In this document: piece by piece, positions 35,307 to 44,166 of the stretch
Layout of the letters: the number at the start of each line of letters is the position of its first letter
Position numbering within the stretch: the stretch's first letter is position 1
Origin: JAEXOD01 sp963663265
Lineage (GTDB): Bacteria > Bacteroidota > Ignavibacteria > Ignavibacteriales > Melioribacteraceae
NCBI GenBank assembly: GCA_963663265.2
Contig: CAXXXM010000002.1
Location: forward strand, 744,001 to 808,000
Length of the DNA stretch: 64,000 nt
Direction of reading: 5' to 3'
The notes under the pieces: model-generated
The model's input: only the letters and a program-made list of their open reading frames with translations
Database searches by the model: none
Told to the model about the DNA's origin: nothing
Made by a program: the position numbers and the translations under genes

Positions 35307-37799
35307 TTAAGAAAATAAACTTCCTATTTGATAAGTTAAAAACGATACTATCCATGCAATAGCAGTTGTATAAATCATTGTAAACACAGCCCACTTTAAT
35401 CCTGCTTCTTTTTTTATTGCCGCTATTACAGCAACACATGGAAAATAAATCAAAATAAACAACATTAAAACATAAGCCACTAAAGGATTAAATACCTTTT
35501 GTCCCTTTAAAGTTCCACTAAAATGAACTTGCTCTTTTAATTTGTTTTGCAAACTATTAGAAGTTTCATCGGCTTCAAAATCTGCCTGATATAACACGCC
35601 CATAGTTCCTACAACAATTTCTTTTGCTGCCAATCCTGTTAATATACTAACTCCAATTTTCCAATCAAATCCCAAAGGATCAATTGCGGGCTGAACAAAA
35701 TGTCCTAATTTACCAATATATGAATTTTCTTGTCGTTCAGATTCTTTTTCCAACTCTAATTGATAGATTTTTTCATCTTTAGTTTTTTCAGTTAATGAAT
35801 TATCTACACTAATATTTTCAATCTTTTTATCATATTGTTGCGATATTTTCGTTTCGCGTGGGAAATATCCCAAAGCCCAAATTACAATAGAAGCTAAAAG
35901 AATTACTGTCCCCATTTTACGTAAATATTGTTCCCCTTTATGCCACATATGAACCATTGTATTACGAAAAGTTGGTATTCTATAAGGGGGCAATTCCATA
36001 ACAAAAGGAACTTCTTCTTTTGCAAAGAAGACTTTTTTCATTACAAGGGCAACAATTACAGCAATTAATACCCCAATTGCATAAATAGAAGTTAAAACTA
36101 TTCCTTGATGTTCAGGGAAAAAAGCCGAAATTAATAATACATAAACCGGTAGACGTGCAGAGCAGGACATAAAAGGAATAATCAACATAGTCAAAATTCT
36201 ATCTTTTCGGTTTTCCAAAGTTCTTGTTGCCATAATTGAAGGAACATTACATCCAAAACCCATAATAAGTGGAATAAATGATTTACCATGCAGCCCAATC
36301 TTATGCATAAGTTTATCCATAATAAAGGAAGCCCGTGCCATATAGCCGGTATCTTCCATAAAAGAAATGAAGAAGAACAGTATTAAAATGTTTGGTAAGA
36401 ATATAATAACTCCACCAACTCCACCTATTATTCCATCAACCAACAAATCACGCAAAGGACCATCAGACATCGTGTTATTAACAAAAGTTCCAAGTGCAGA
36501 TACACCCTTGTCAATCCAATCCATTGGATAACTTCCAATTGAAAAAGTTGCCTGAAACATTAACCACAAAAAGAAAATAAAAATTGGAAACCCAAGTAAT
36601 TTGTGAGTTAAAAAAGTATCTATCTGAGCTGTTATCTGCCGGCTTTCTTCCATCCCTGGAATAAATGTTTCTTTTAAGGCTCCTGCAATAAATCCGTATT
36701 TAGCATCCGTAATAATATTGCTCGATTTTTCTTCATATTCAGTTTCAAGCTCTGTAACTGCTTTATCCAAAGCAATTGATATATCGTTAAAATTATCACA
36801 TTCACCAATTTCTTTTAGAGTCACTTTGTCATTTTCTAAAAGTTTTATAGTAAGGTAACGAGATGAATATCTATCAGTTAAACTTTTATTCAACTTGATT
36901 AATGGCTGAACCATTGCAATTGCTTTTTCAATCTCCGCACCATAATTAATGTGAATATGCCTAACAACCGGGTCGCGATCTTCAAAAACATCAATAATTT
37001 TATCAAACAGTTCTTTTATCCCTTTTCCGGTGGAAGCAACAGTAGGAATAATTGGGATTCCTATCATTTCGCCCAAAGCATTATAGTTAAATTTTGCACC
37101 ACTTTTTACAAGCTCATCATTCATATTCAAAGCAATAACAACCTTAATATTCATATCAATTAATTGAGTTGTAAGATATAAATTCCTTTCAAGGTTGGAA
37201 GCATCAATAACATTAACAACTACATCAGGAGTTTTCTCTAATATATGACTTCTAACATACAGTTCTTCGGGAGTATACTCGGTAATAGAATATGTACCCG
37301 GTAAATCAACAATTTTTAATGTATAAGACGATTGCTTAAAAGTAGCCTCTCTGGCATCAACAGTAACACCACCATAATTACCAACCTTTTCATGTGAACC
37401 CGATGCATAATTATAAAGTGTAGTTTTACCACAATTAGGATTACCAACCAAAGCCACATTAATTTGCTTTCTTTTTTCACCGGCAGTAGTTTTTAACCCT
37501 TCATCATCTACCATCCCTTCAAATTTAAACTCTTCAATTTGTCCTGCAAGCTCAGGAGCAACAACTTCAACCAATTTAGCTTCACTTCTTCTAAGTGATA
37601 CTCTATAACCCATTATTTCATATTCAATTGGATCGTATAAAGGTGCATTTTTTATTACCTTAACCAGCTTCCCCTTAACAAAGCCCATCTCTGTAATACG
37701 CTTTCTAAAAGCTCCATGACCTAAAACTTTACTAATAATTCCTTGTGTACCGGTCTTTAAATCAGCCAGTCTATATTCTTTAATATCAATTAAGTCCAA
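35307..37799 (-). CDS. feoB: FeoA-FeoB fusion ferrous iron transporter
   Basis: The 830-aa protein fuses a FeoA SH3-like domain (about 5-78, EYRLADLKTGTQGII ... GYRVSLRRSEAKLVEV) to FeoB. The G domain has G1 GNPNCGKTT (from 119), G3 DLPGTYS (from 165) and G4 NMND. The membrane part has the two Gate-type halves, with FGCNVPSIMATRTL and GLAAKEIVVGTMGVLY. It imports Fe(II) across the inner membrane, gated by GTP hydrolysis. It sits in an operon with an OprB-type porin upstream (15 bases) and the Cys-rich protein downstream (13 bases). Confidence 0.97.
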   Translation of the reverse strand: MDLIDIKEYRLADLKTGTQGIISKVLGHGAFRKRITEMGFVKGKLVKVIKNAPLYDPIEYEIMGYRVSLRRSEAKLVEVVAPELAGQIEEFKFEGMVDDEGLKTTAGEKRKQINVALVGNPNCGKTTLYNYASGSHEKVGNYGGVTVDAREATFKQSSYTLKIVDLPGTYSITEYTPEELYVRSHILEKTPDVVVNVIDASNLERNLYLTTQLIDMNIKVVIALNMNDELVKSGAKFNYNALGEMIGIPIIPTVASTGKGIKELFDKIIDVFEDRDPVVRHIHINYGAEIEKAIAMVQPLIKLNKSLTDRYSSRYLTIKLLENDKVTLKEIGECDNFNDISIALDKAVTELETEYEEKSSNIITDAKYGFIAGALKETFIPGMEESRQITAQIDTFLTHKLLGFPIFIFFLWLMFQATFSIGSYPMDWIDKGVSALGTFVNNTMSDGPLRDLLVDGIIGGVGGVIIFLPNILILFFFISFMEDTGYMARASFIMDKLMHKIGLHGKSFIPLIMGFGCNVPSIMATRTLENRKDRILTMLIIPFMSCSARLPVYVLLISAFFPEHQGIVLTSIYAIGVLIAVIVALVMKKVFFAKEEVPFVMELPPYRIPTFRNTMVHMWHKGEQYLRKMGTVILLASIVIWALGYFPRETKISQQYDKKIENISVDNSLTEKTKDEKIYQLELEKESERQENSYIGKLGHFVQPAIDPLGFDWKIGVSILTGLAAKEIVVGTMGVLYQADFEADETSNSLQNKLKEQVHFSGTLKGQKVFNPLVAYVLMLFILIYFPCVAVIAAIKKEAGLKWAVFTMIYTTAIAWIVSFLTYQIGSLFS

Positions 37800-37814
37800 A
37801 ATTAAATCCTATAA

Positions 37815-38963
37815 TTAAAAATCAATTCCCACCCTCAGACTACCTACAAATGCATTATTCAACTTTTCACTTGTACCCATTGGATTTATAATATATTGTA
37901 AATCCGGTTGCACATATATGTTTTTCGTAAAATAGACTAAATAAGTTAATTCAATAGCTGTTTCACTTTTTTTCAGCTTATCAAAATTAGCATGGGCAAT
38001 GGCAATTCCTAACACATCAGAATTTTGAAAGTCGAACAAATCATAAAAGTTAAATCCGGCTCCTAAATATAAATTATTATCATTATTTTTTGAAGGACAA
38101 AATCCTGTTTGAATAAAAAACGATGTCTTATTTCCATCCGCATTATCGCTAATAGTTTGATCAGCAACCAAAAAGAAGCCGTATTTTGAAAAATACTCAA
38201 CCTGTTCACCATCATCATCTTGAAAATGGTTCTGATAATAATAACCAATCTTTAGGTTATTACTAAGGTTACCAAGTAAAAAATTCGAGAATTCCACTTC
38301 AGAAATTGAAAAAAACCCGTCATCTTTATTTATGCTCCATTTCAAATTATATGGGTTCTTATCAAAACCTTCAGCAAGTCCATCAAAAATAGCTGTTTTT
38401 ATTGATATATCATCGGTTATATTCCAATTAATTTTAGCCCCTAAAGCAGTAAGAGGAAAAATTGGAGAACTTACATTACTTGATATAGTTGAATGAATCC
38501 CAAAAGAACCATTCATATACAAAGCTCCGTTTTCGCTTCCAACAAAATCAAGTCCCATGTCTTGTAATCCAACTGTAATGGCAACATTTCCCAAACTATG
38601 TTTGTACCATAATTCATACAAATAAATATCGCTTTCCGATGTAATATTTGAAACGCCCTGAAAATCACCAACCAAATTTTCGGATGGACTTTTTCCATGT
38701 GTTCCTAAAATATTTATTAAGATTTCGCCATTTTCCCAAAAACTTATATCCTTTGTTTGTAAGTGTAATTTTATATCACCCAACCCAATAACATTTGAAC
38801 CGGATTTAATGCCGCCAGCCATATTACCGGCAATTTCGACCATATATTTCCCTTCCAAACGAATGGGAAAATTTTCTTCTTTAATATTTTCTTGTGAATA
38901 TAGTTTTACAGGTACCAAACTAATAAATAGAATTATTAACAAGGAATATTTTACCTTTTGCAT
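37815..38963 (-). CDS. OprB-type outer-membrane porin in the feo operon
   Basis: The 382-aa protein has a signal peptide (ends KLYSQ, about 23). A beta-barrel follows with the OprB pattern: AGGIKSGSNVIGLGDIKLHLQT, LYELWYKH with VTVGLQD-like strands, and YSPxL-like ends (FVGSLRVGIDF with a terminal aromatic). OprB porins pass sugars, but in this phylum such porins are also found beside feo genes, where Fe(II) diffusion is plausible. That role is inferred from the 15-base spacing to feoB. A possible promoter (TTGACT, 17 bases, TATGTG on the minus strand) lies upstream near 39061-39033. Confidence 0.8.
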   Translation of the reverse strand: MQKVKYSLLIILFISLVPVKLYSQENIKEENFPIRLEGKYMVEIAGNMAGGIKSGSNVIGLGDIKLHLQTKDISFWENGEILINILGTHGKSPSENLVGDFQGVSNITSESDIYLYELWYKHSLGNVAITVGLQDMGLDFVGSENGALYMNGSFGIHSTISSNVSSPIFPLTALGAKINWNITDDISIKTAIFDGLAEGFDKNPYNLKWSINKDDGFFSISEVEFSNFLLGNLSNNLKIGYYYQNHFQDDDGEQVEYFSKYGFFLVADQTISDNADGNKTSFFIQTGFCPSKNNDNNLYLGAGFNFYDLFDFQNSDVLGIAIAHANFDKLKKSETAIELTYLVYFTKNIYVQPDLQYIINPMGTSEKLNNAFVGSLRVGIDF

Positions 38964-39083
38964 TTTACTTTTACCTGCTTATTTAAAAAACTTCACACTA
39001 TTAATTTATATTATGTAAATATAACTAACCATCACATAAAAGCAGTAAAATTACAAGTCAACTAACAATTTTGGGGGATATGG

Positions 39084-39686
39084 TTATGAATTAAAATCTT
39101 CAAGATCAACAATATTATTAACAACTGCATAAATTGTTAAACCAGCTACGGATTTAATTCCCGTTTTATTTGATATATTCTTTCTATGTGTTATAACTGT
39201 ATGGGTACTTAAAAATAGCTTTTCAGCTATTTCCTTTGCCGAAAATCCGGAAACAAGTAATTTTAGAACATCTATTTCTCTGCTCGACAATGCGTCTTGT
39301 TTTATGGAATGAGTTTTAACTTCATCAATCTCAATCAACTTTTGAATAGAATGCACTATTTTATCAGGAGAATCATTAATAAGTATTGTTGAATCAAACA
39401 ATTCCAATACTTTACTGTCATAATAGGTACAAATTAGACCAATCCATCTAATATTTTCAAATTCTCTCTTTAATGCATTTAATTGTTTTGTCTGGTTCTG
39501 AACAAGTAAGGAGTTTATAACAATAATCTCAATGCCGTTTATTAAATTATTTTGATGAATTTCACTAAAATCAGAGCACTTAAAAAAATGTAAATTCTTT
39601 AAGGATTTCCCAACAATCTCAATCAATCCTTCAGATAGAATAAAAGAAGGTTCAACTATTAACACATTAACATTTTTATTTGTCAT
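39084..39686 (-). CDS. LuxR-type transcription factor with degenerate receiver domain
   Basis: The 200-aa protein has the NarL layout. Residues 1-120 follow the receiver pattern, but the acidic pocket is reduced to one Glu (IVEPS, residue 12) and the phospho-acceptor position reads Asn (IIVINS, about residue 58). The C-terminal 65 residues are a clear GerE/LuxR helix-turn-helix: LSSREIDVLKLLVSGFSAKEIAEKL, then STHTVITHRKNI. It should bind DNA but probably not through Asp phosphorylation. The start codon overlaps the RIC/hemerythrin-like gene by four bases (ATGA), which suggests that protein supplies the signal. Confidence 0.88.
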   Translation of the reverse strand: MTNKNVNVLIVEPSFILSEGLIEIVGKSLKNLHFFKCSDFSEIHQNNLINGIEIIVINSLLVQNQTKQLNALKREFENIRWIGLICTYYDSKVLELFDSTILINDSPDKIVHSIQKLIEIDEVKTHSIKQDALSSREIDVLKLLVSGFSAKEIAEKLFLSTHTVITHRKNISNKTGIKSVAGLTIYAVVNNIVDLEDFNS

Positions 39687-40414
39687 TTTATAACTTTAAG
39701 TTTTTTTTCCATTTGTTCAACTATAGGAACCAGAATATTATCTTCTATTAAGCGATGAACTCCCAAACTAAATTCTAAATCAAATAAACCAATCAAAAGT
39801 TCGCGCCTAAGTATTTGATCATTTTTTATAGGTAAATATTTTATTAACAAATTTTTTAAATCTGCTAATTTTTCTTCGATATTATCATGATGTTCTTTAT
39901 ACTCAGAGACTGTGTATAAAGACAAAATTTCTTCCGAGTATTCCTGAAAGTTAAGTTTTTTGAACAACTCTAAAATATAAGGAAAAACAATGCTGTTTTC
40001 ATACTCAAAGTGTTCCATAACTTCTTGATAATATAAGTTAAAGAATTTTTCAACCAATAAAACTTTAGGGTGATCATTTACTTCCAACATTTTAGTTAAA
40101 TAACCTTTTACATTAGGATATTTTTCTGTTTTATAGTAATTATGATTTTTTTTCAAAAACTCAATCAAAGTTTCAATATCTTCTATTGAATAGTACTTTT
40201 TTAAGTGTGAAACATGACCATTAAAAAGGTTGAGTATGCTTAAAAACAAATCCAACCCAATTTTATTTTCTTTGCAAACCTGCAACACGGATTTATCATT
40301 AAACTCAAAGCCAAGACCAAAATGCTCAAACGTTAACAATAAAAGCGGATTATTTAAAGCCACATCGGCAATTTTCATTTCAGGTAAAACAAAAATTGTA
40401 TTCTTTTTTAACAT
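39683..40414 (-). CDS. RIC/hemerythrin-like di-iron protein with degenerate ScdA-N domain
   Basis: The 243-aa protein aligns by eye with the RIC (YtfE/ScdA) family. The N-terminal segment FEHFGLGFEFNDKSVLQVCKENKIGLDLFLSILN has the ScdA-N shape, but the signature CC pair is replaced by FE. The hemerythrin-like bundle has candidate di-iron ligands HFEYE (H-x3-E), KEHHDN and HRLIED (H-x3-E). RIC proteins repair iron-sulfur clusters after NO or oxidative stress. Loss of the CC pair and 4-base overlap with a LuxR regulator suggest a sensory role, which is an inference. No histidine kinase is nearby. Confidence 0.82.
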   Translation of the reverse strand: MLKKNTIFVLPEMKIADVALNNPLLLLTFEHFGLGFEFNDKSVLQVCKENKIGLDLFLSILNLFNGHVSHLKKYYSIEDIETLIEFLKKNHNYYKTEKYPNVKGYLTKMLEVNDHPKVLLVEKFFNLYYQEVMEHFEYENSIVFPYILELFKKLNFQEYSEEILSLYTVSEYKEHHDNIEEKLADLKNLLIKYLPIKNDQILRRELLIGLFDLEFSLGVHRLIEDNILVPIVEQMEKKLKVIK

Positions 40415-40474
40415 ATGCTTCGTAAAATTAATTAAAAATAATTTTTATTAAATATAACTTAAATTTTGCAAAAT

Positions 40475-42264
40475 TTAAAACCGCCAACCTGCAATTTTCT
40501 GTTGTTCCTCATATAATTTTTTATATAAACCTTCTTTTTTAATTAAAAGTTCATGCGAGCCTTCTTCAAGCACAATTCCAGAATCAACAACAATAATTTT
40601 GTCAGCCTTAGCTATTGTATTAAGTTTATGTGCAATAACAACAACGGTTTTATGTTTTACCAAATCCTTTATTGCACACTGAATACTTTGCTCATTCATA
40701 GGATCCAGAGCAGCGGTGGCTTCGTCTAATAAAATAATATCCGAGTTTTTTAGTATTGCCCGTGCAATGGAAATTCTCTGTTTTTTCTCCTCCAGATAAG
40801 GTTGAACCACCCTCACCAATAATAGTTGCATATTCTTCAGGCAACTTCATAATAAAATCATGACACATTGCCTTTTTAGCGGCAGCAACCACTTCGTCAT
40901 AATTAGCATTAGGATTACCAACCAGAATATTATTATAGATAGAATCGTTAAATAAATATACATCTTGAAATACTACGGAAATTTTACTTAAAAGGTTCTC
41001 CATCGAGTATTCACGTATATCTTTTCCACCTATTTCAATGGAACCTGATTCAACATCCCAAAAACGTGCTATTAATCGTGCAATTGTAGTTTTTCCACTT
41101 CCTGACACACCAACAATAGCATTAAATGTGTTTTGTTTAATTGAAAATGAAATGTTTTTTAATATCTGGTTTTCATAATAACTAAAACTTACATTCTTAA
41201 ACTCAATATCACAGTTCTCAATTTTATAGTTTTTGTTAGAAGAATACTGCTGCTTTGTATTTCGCAAGTTTTCAATTCGAGAGACACCAATTTTGGAATA
41301 ATTTAGCTCTCCAATAAAAAGCAAGGCATGGAATAATGGTTCATAAATACGCGAGCCTAAAATTAAAAACATTATATATACCGGCAAAGATACAGCTGAA
41401 TTAACTAACAGATTGAAACCAAACAAAATTATTACAGTAAAACCTCCATTTAGAATAAATGAGGATAATATCATGGTTGGTCCTGCACCACTTTCTAATT
41501 TAATACTTTCAGTTTTCAACTTTCTAAAAGCTGCTTCTAACCGATCAAATTTATCACCGCTCAAATTGTGAGATTTAATTAATTTTATTCCTTGAATATA
41601 CTCTAACAGCCGCGATGACGTTTCGTTTTTTATTTTTACATGTTTATTTCCAAAATGGTTAATTATTTTAATCGAAATCCAAACAGTTGGAAAAGCAAGC
41701 GGGATAACAGATGCAGCCGCTAATGTTAATTGCCAACTAAAAAAAAGCAAGGCTAATCAACAATATAACAGGCATTGCCATTGCACCTATAAACTGAGGG
41801 ACGATGTGACTAAGCAAAGTTTCAACATTTGTATAATCACTAACAATATAAGCTCCAATATCACCAGGGTCTCTTTTATTATAAAATCCCAACGCCAAAT
41901 GTTTAAGATGTGTTGCAATTTTTAATCGCCCTTCGGCACCAATTACATAACCATCTCTGTAAGCAGCAAAATATGACTTCTGATTAACAATATACAAAAC
42001 GATAATGTTGATTAATAAAAACAAACAATAAGTACAAACGCGTCCTAAATTAAACTTAATTGATGGGTATTGTATGGGGTTAAATATTTCCAATATTACC
42101 ATCATTAAAATTCCGTATGGCATACCTCGTAACAAATACTCAAGTACTGTCCATAGAACTAATGGTTTTATCCTTTTGGGATTTCCCATTGTAGCCGAAT
42201 TGATTATATCTGCAAAATTCATTTTATTTTTCTGATTTATTAAAAAGTTATAATTGCCATTCAC
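40475..42264 (-). pseudogene. Exporter-fold ABC transporter (TM-NBD), second of a pair, broken by two +1 indels
   Basis: Three overlapping frames together encode one ABC half-transporter of about 595 residues, the size of its 591-aa neighbour. The membrane domain runs from 42264 (or ATG 42222) to LISLAFF, where eight T instead of seven (41739-41746) shifts the frame; SWQLTLAAASVIP continues at once. The ATPase domain has GVSGSGKTT and TLSGGEK, where A6 instead of A5 (40781-40786) shifts the frame again, and continues QRISIARAILKNSDIILLDEATAALDPMNE. Removing one base at each site restores a standard protein. It overlaps the upstream ABC gene by 17 bases. Confidence 0.88.
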
Positions 42265-44023
42265 TAATATTCAAATAGTTTCGCCATAATTCATAATAAT
42301 GTTTCCCTTGTCTAATAAGGTCTTCATGAATCCCCTGTTCAACAATTTTTCCATTATTAAGCACTATAATTTCATTTGCATCAACAATAGTTTTTAATCT
42401 ATGGGCAATAACTATTACAGTTTTATTTTTAATAATATTTGAAAATGCACTAAGTATTTTACTTTCGTTTTCCGGGTCAGCAAATGCGGTAGCCTCATCC
42501 AAAACAAGAATGGGAGAGTTTTTAAGGATAGCCCTGGCTAAACATATACGTTGTATCTCTCCTCCTGATAAGTACGTACCATTTTCACCTACAAATGTAT
42601 TATAACCATCAGGTAGTTTTTCAATGAACTCATTACACATTGCTGCTTGAGCAGCTTTTTTAACTTCTTGCAGTGAGGCTGTTTTATTCCCCATTCTTAT
42701 GTTTTCTTCAATTGTATCGTAAAATAATAGATTATCTTGAAAAACAAACGATACCATATTCATTAAATTTTCTAACGATATTTCCTTAATAGGGACATTT
42801 CCGATAAAAATATCTCCTCCACCCACATCCCAAAACCTCCCAATTAACATACCAATAGTTGATTTTCCGGATCCGGATTTTCCAACTAATGCAGTAATTT
42901 TACCTGCTCTTGCACTAAAAGAAATATTTTCTAAAACGTTAATATCATCATAAGCAAAGGATACATTATTAAAAGTAACTGAATACTCGTTTGGGGTTAT
43001 TTCATGAATTGATTCGGGCAGCTCTCTTTTATTCAATAATTCGTCAATTATCTCAACACCCGTACTATTCTGATTAAACATCCCTCCAATCCACATCAGT
43101 TTAAGCATCGGGAAAAACATACCTGTACCAAAAATAAAAAACAGAAATACAGTTGTTGCATAGTGAGGATAATTATTGGAACTAATTAACAAATATACCG
43201 CAACAGGAATTACAACAAGGATTGTTGAACTTAATATAGTTAAAAAGTTAGTATATGTTCCTGAAAACTGTTGAGAAATATTTATTGAGCTTTCTTTATA
43301 ATATAGAATATCTCGCTTTAATCTTTCAAAGGGGAATAATGTTTTGTTAAAAATTTTTATTACTTGTATACCTCTAACGTATTCAACAATGCTATTATTC
43401 ATTTTACTTAAAGCTTCATGATACTGTTGTGATAAGGCTTTTGATTGCTTGCTGCCCATCATTTTAATTTGCAACCAAATTGCAATAGTAAAGATAACAA
43501 GCATAGTTGAAGCCAAAGCTACATCCATATAAAACAAAAATGATAAAATCAATAAAGGGAATACGATGGCGGTAATAAAATCGGGGAAATGATGAGCTAC
43601 AAATAGTTCAATACGTTCTACATCTTCAAACATAATTTTTTTTATTTCACCGGAAGTCTTTTTGGTAAAATAACCCATTGGAAGTTTCACCAATTTTGAA
43701 GCTAAAGCAACCCGTAATTCATATAAAATATTAAACGCTGCTATATGTGAGCACATTACCGAAATATACATTAATACCCCATAAACTATTACGCTTGCCA
43801 AGCTTAAATAGCCCCACATTTCAATTTTTTTGTAAGATATCAGATAAATATGGTTAGCATTATTTATTAATTCTTTCATTATATGGTAAACGGCAACATA
43901 CGGGAAAAACTGCGCAATTGATGATACAATTGATAAAAGTACTGCTGTTATCACCCATTTTTTCTTTTTCCCGGCAATCTGCATTAACCTGAAAAATCCT
44001 TTTGCTTTTTTTTGTCCTTTCAT
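42248..44023 (-). CDS. Exporter-fold ABC transporter (TM-NBD), YbtPQ/IrtAB-like
   Basis: The 591-aa half-transporter has six transmembrane helices (about 20-320). Its ATPase domain has Walker A GKSGSGKST, signature LSGGEIQR, and Walker B with D-loop ILVLDEATAFADPENE. The DEATAFADPENE form is, to my knowledge, common in the IrtA/IrtB and YbtP/YbtQ group, which have an exporter fold but import iron-siderophores. It is paired with the broken second subunit, and a TonB receptor lies upstream, so iron-chelate import is a reasonable guess. Peptide or lipid export cannot be excluded. Confidence 0.85.
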   Translation of the reverse strand: MKGQKKAKGFFRLMQIAGKKKKWVITAVLLSIVSSIAQFFPYVAVYHIMKELINNANHIYLISYKKIEMWGYLSLASVIVYGVLMYISVMCSHIAAFNILYELRVALASKLVKLPMGYFTKKTSGEIKKIMFEDVERIELFVAHHFPDFITAIVFPLLILSFLFYMDVALASTMLVIFTIAIWLQIKMMGSKQSKALSQQYHEALSKMNNSIVEYVRGIQVIKIFNKTLFPFERLKRDILYYKESSINISQQFSGTYTNFLTILSSTILVVIPVAVYLLISSNNYPHYATTVFLFFIFGTGMFFPMLKLMWIGGMFNQNSTGVEIIDELLNKRELPESIHEITPNEYSVTFNNVSFAYDDINVLENISFSARAGKITALVGKSGSGKSTIGMLIGRFWDVGGGDIFIGNVPIKEISLENLMNMVSFVFQDNLLFYDTIEENIRMGNKTASLQEVKKAAQAAMCNEFIEKLPDGYNTFVGENGTYLSGGEIQRICLARAILKNSPILVLDEATAFADPENESKILSAFSNIIKNKTVIVIAHRLKTIVDANEIIVLNNGKIVEQGIHEDLIRQGKHYYELWRNYLNISEWQL

Positions 44024-44046
44024 ATTTTTAGTATTTCTATTCTGTT

Positions 44047-44096
44047 AAAAAAATATTAGGATAGCTTTGGCTTGAAAAAAACCAAAACTATCCTAA
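44047..44096 (-). terminator. Rho-independent terminator after the TonB receptor
   Basis: On the minus strand TTAGGATAG(T)TTTGG (44096-44082) pairs with CCAAA(G)CTATCCTAA (44070-44056), followed by a T-rich run. It lies 71 bases after the receptor stop and 33 bases before the first ABC start, so ABC expression may depend on read-through or on a promoter within the gap. Confidence 0.75.
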
Positions 44097-44166
44097 ATAA
44101 AGCAGGAACACACTATATCAACAAACAGTTACAACTTATGGGTACTTTTGAGAGAACGAAAAATAA

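Noticed and set aside
40475..40831. Separate small ABC ATPase gene
   Set aside because: It begins mid-domain without Walker A and continues exactly the neighbouring frame; it is the tail of a frameshifted gene.
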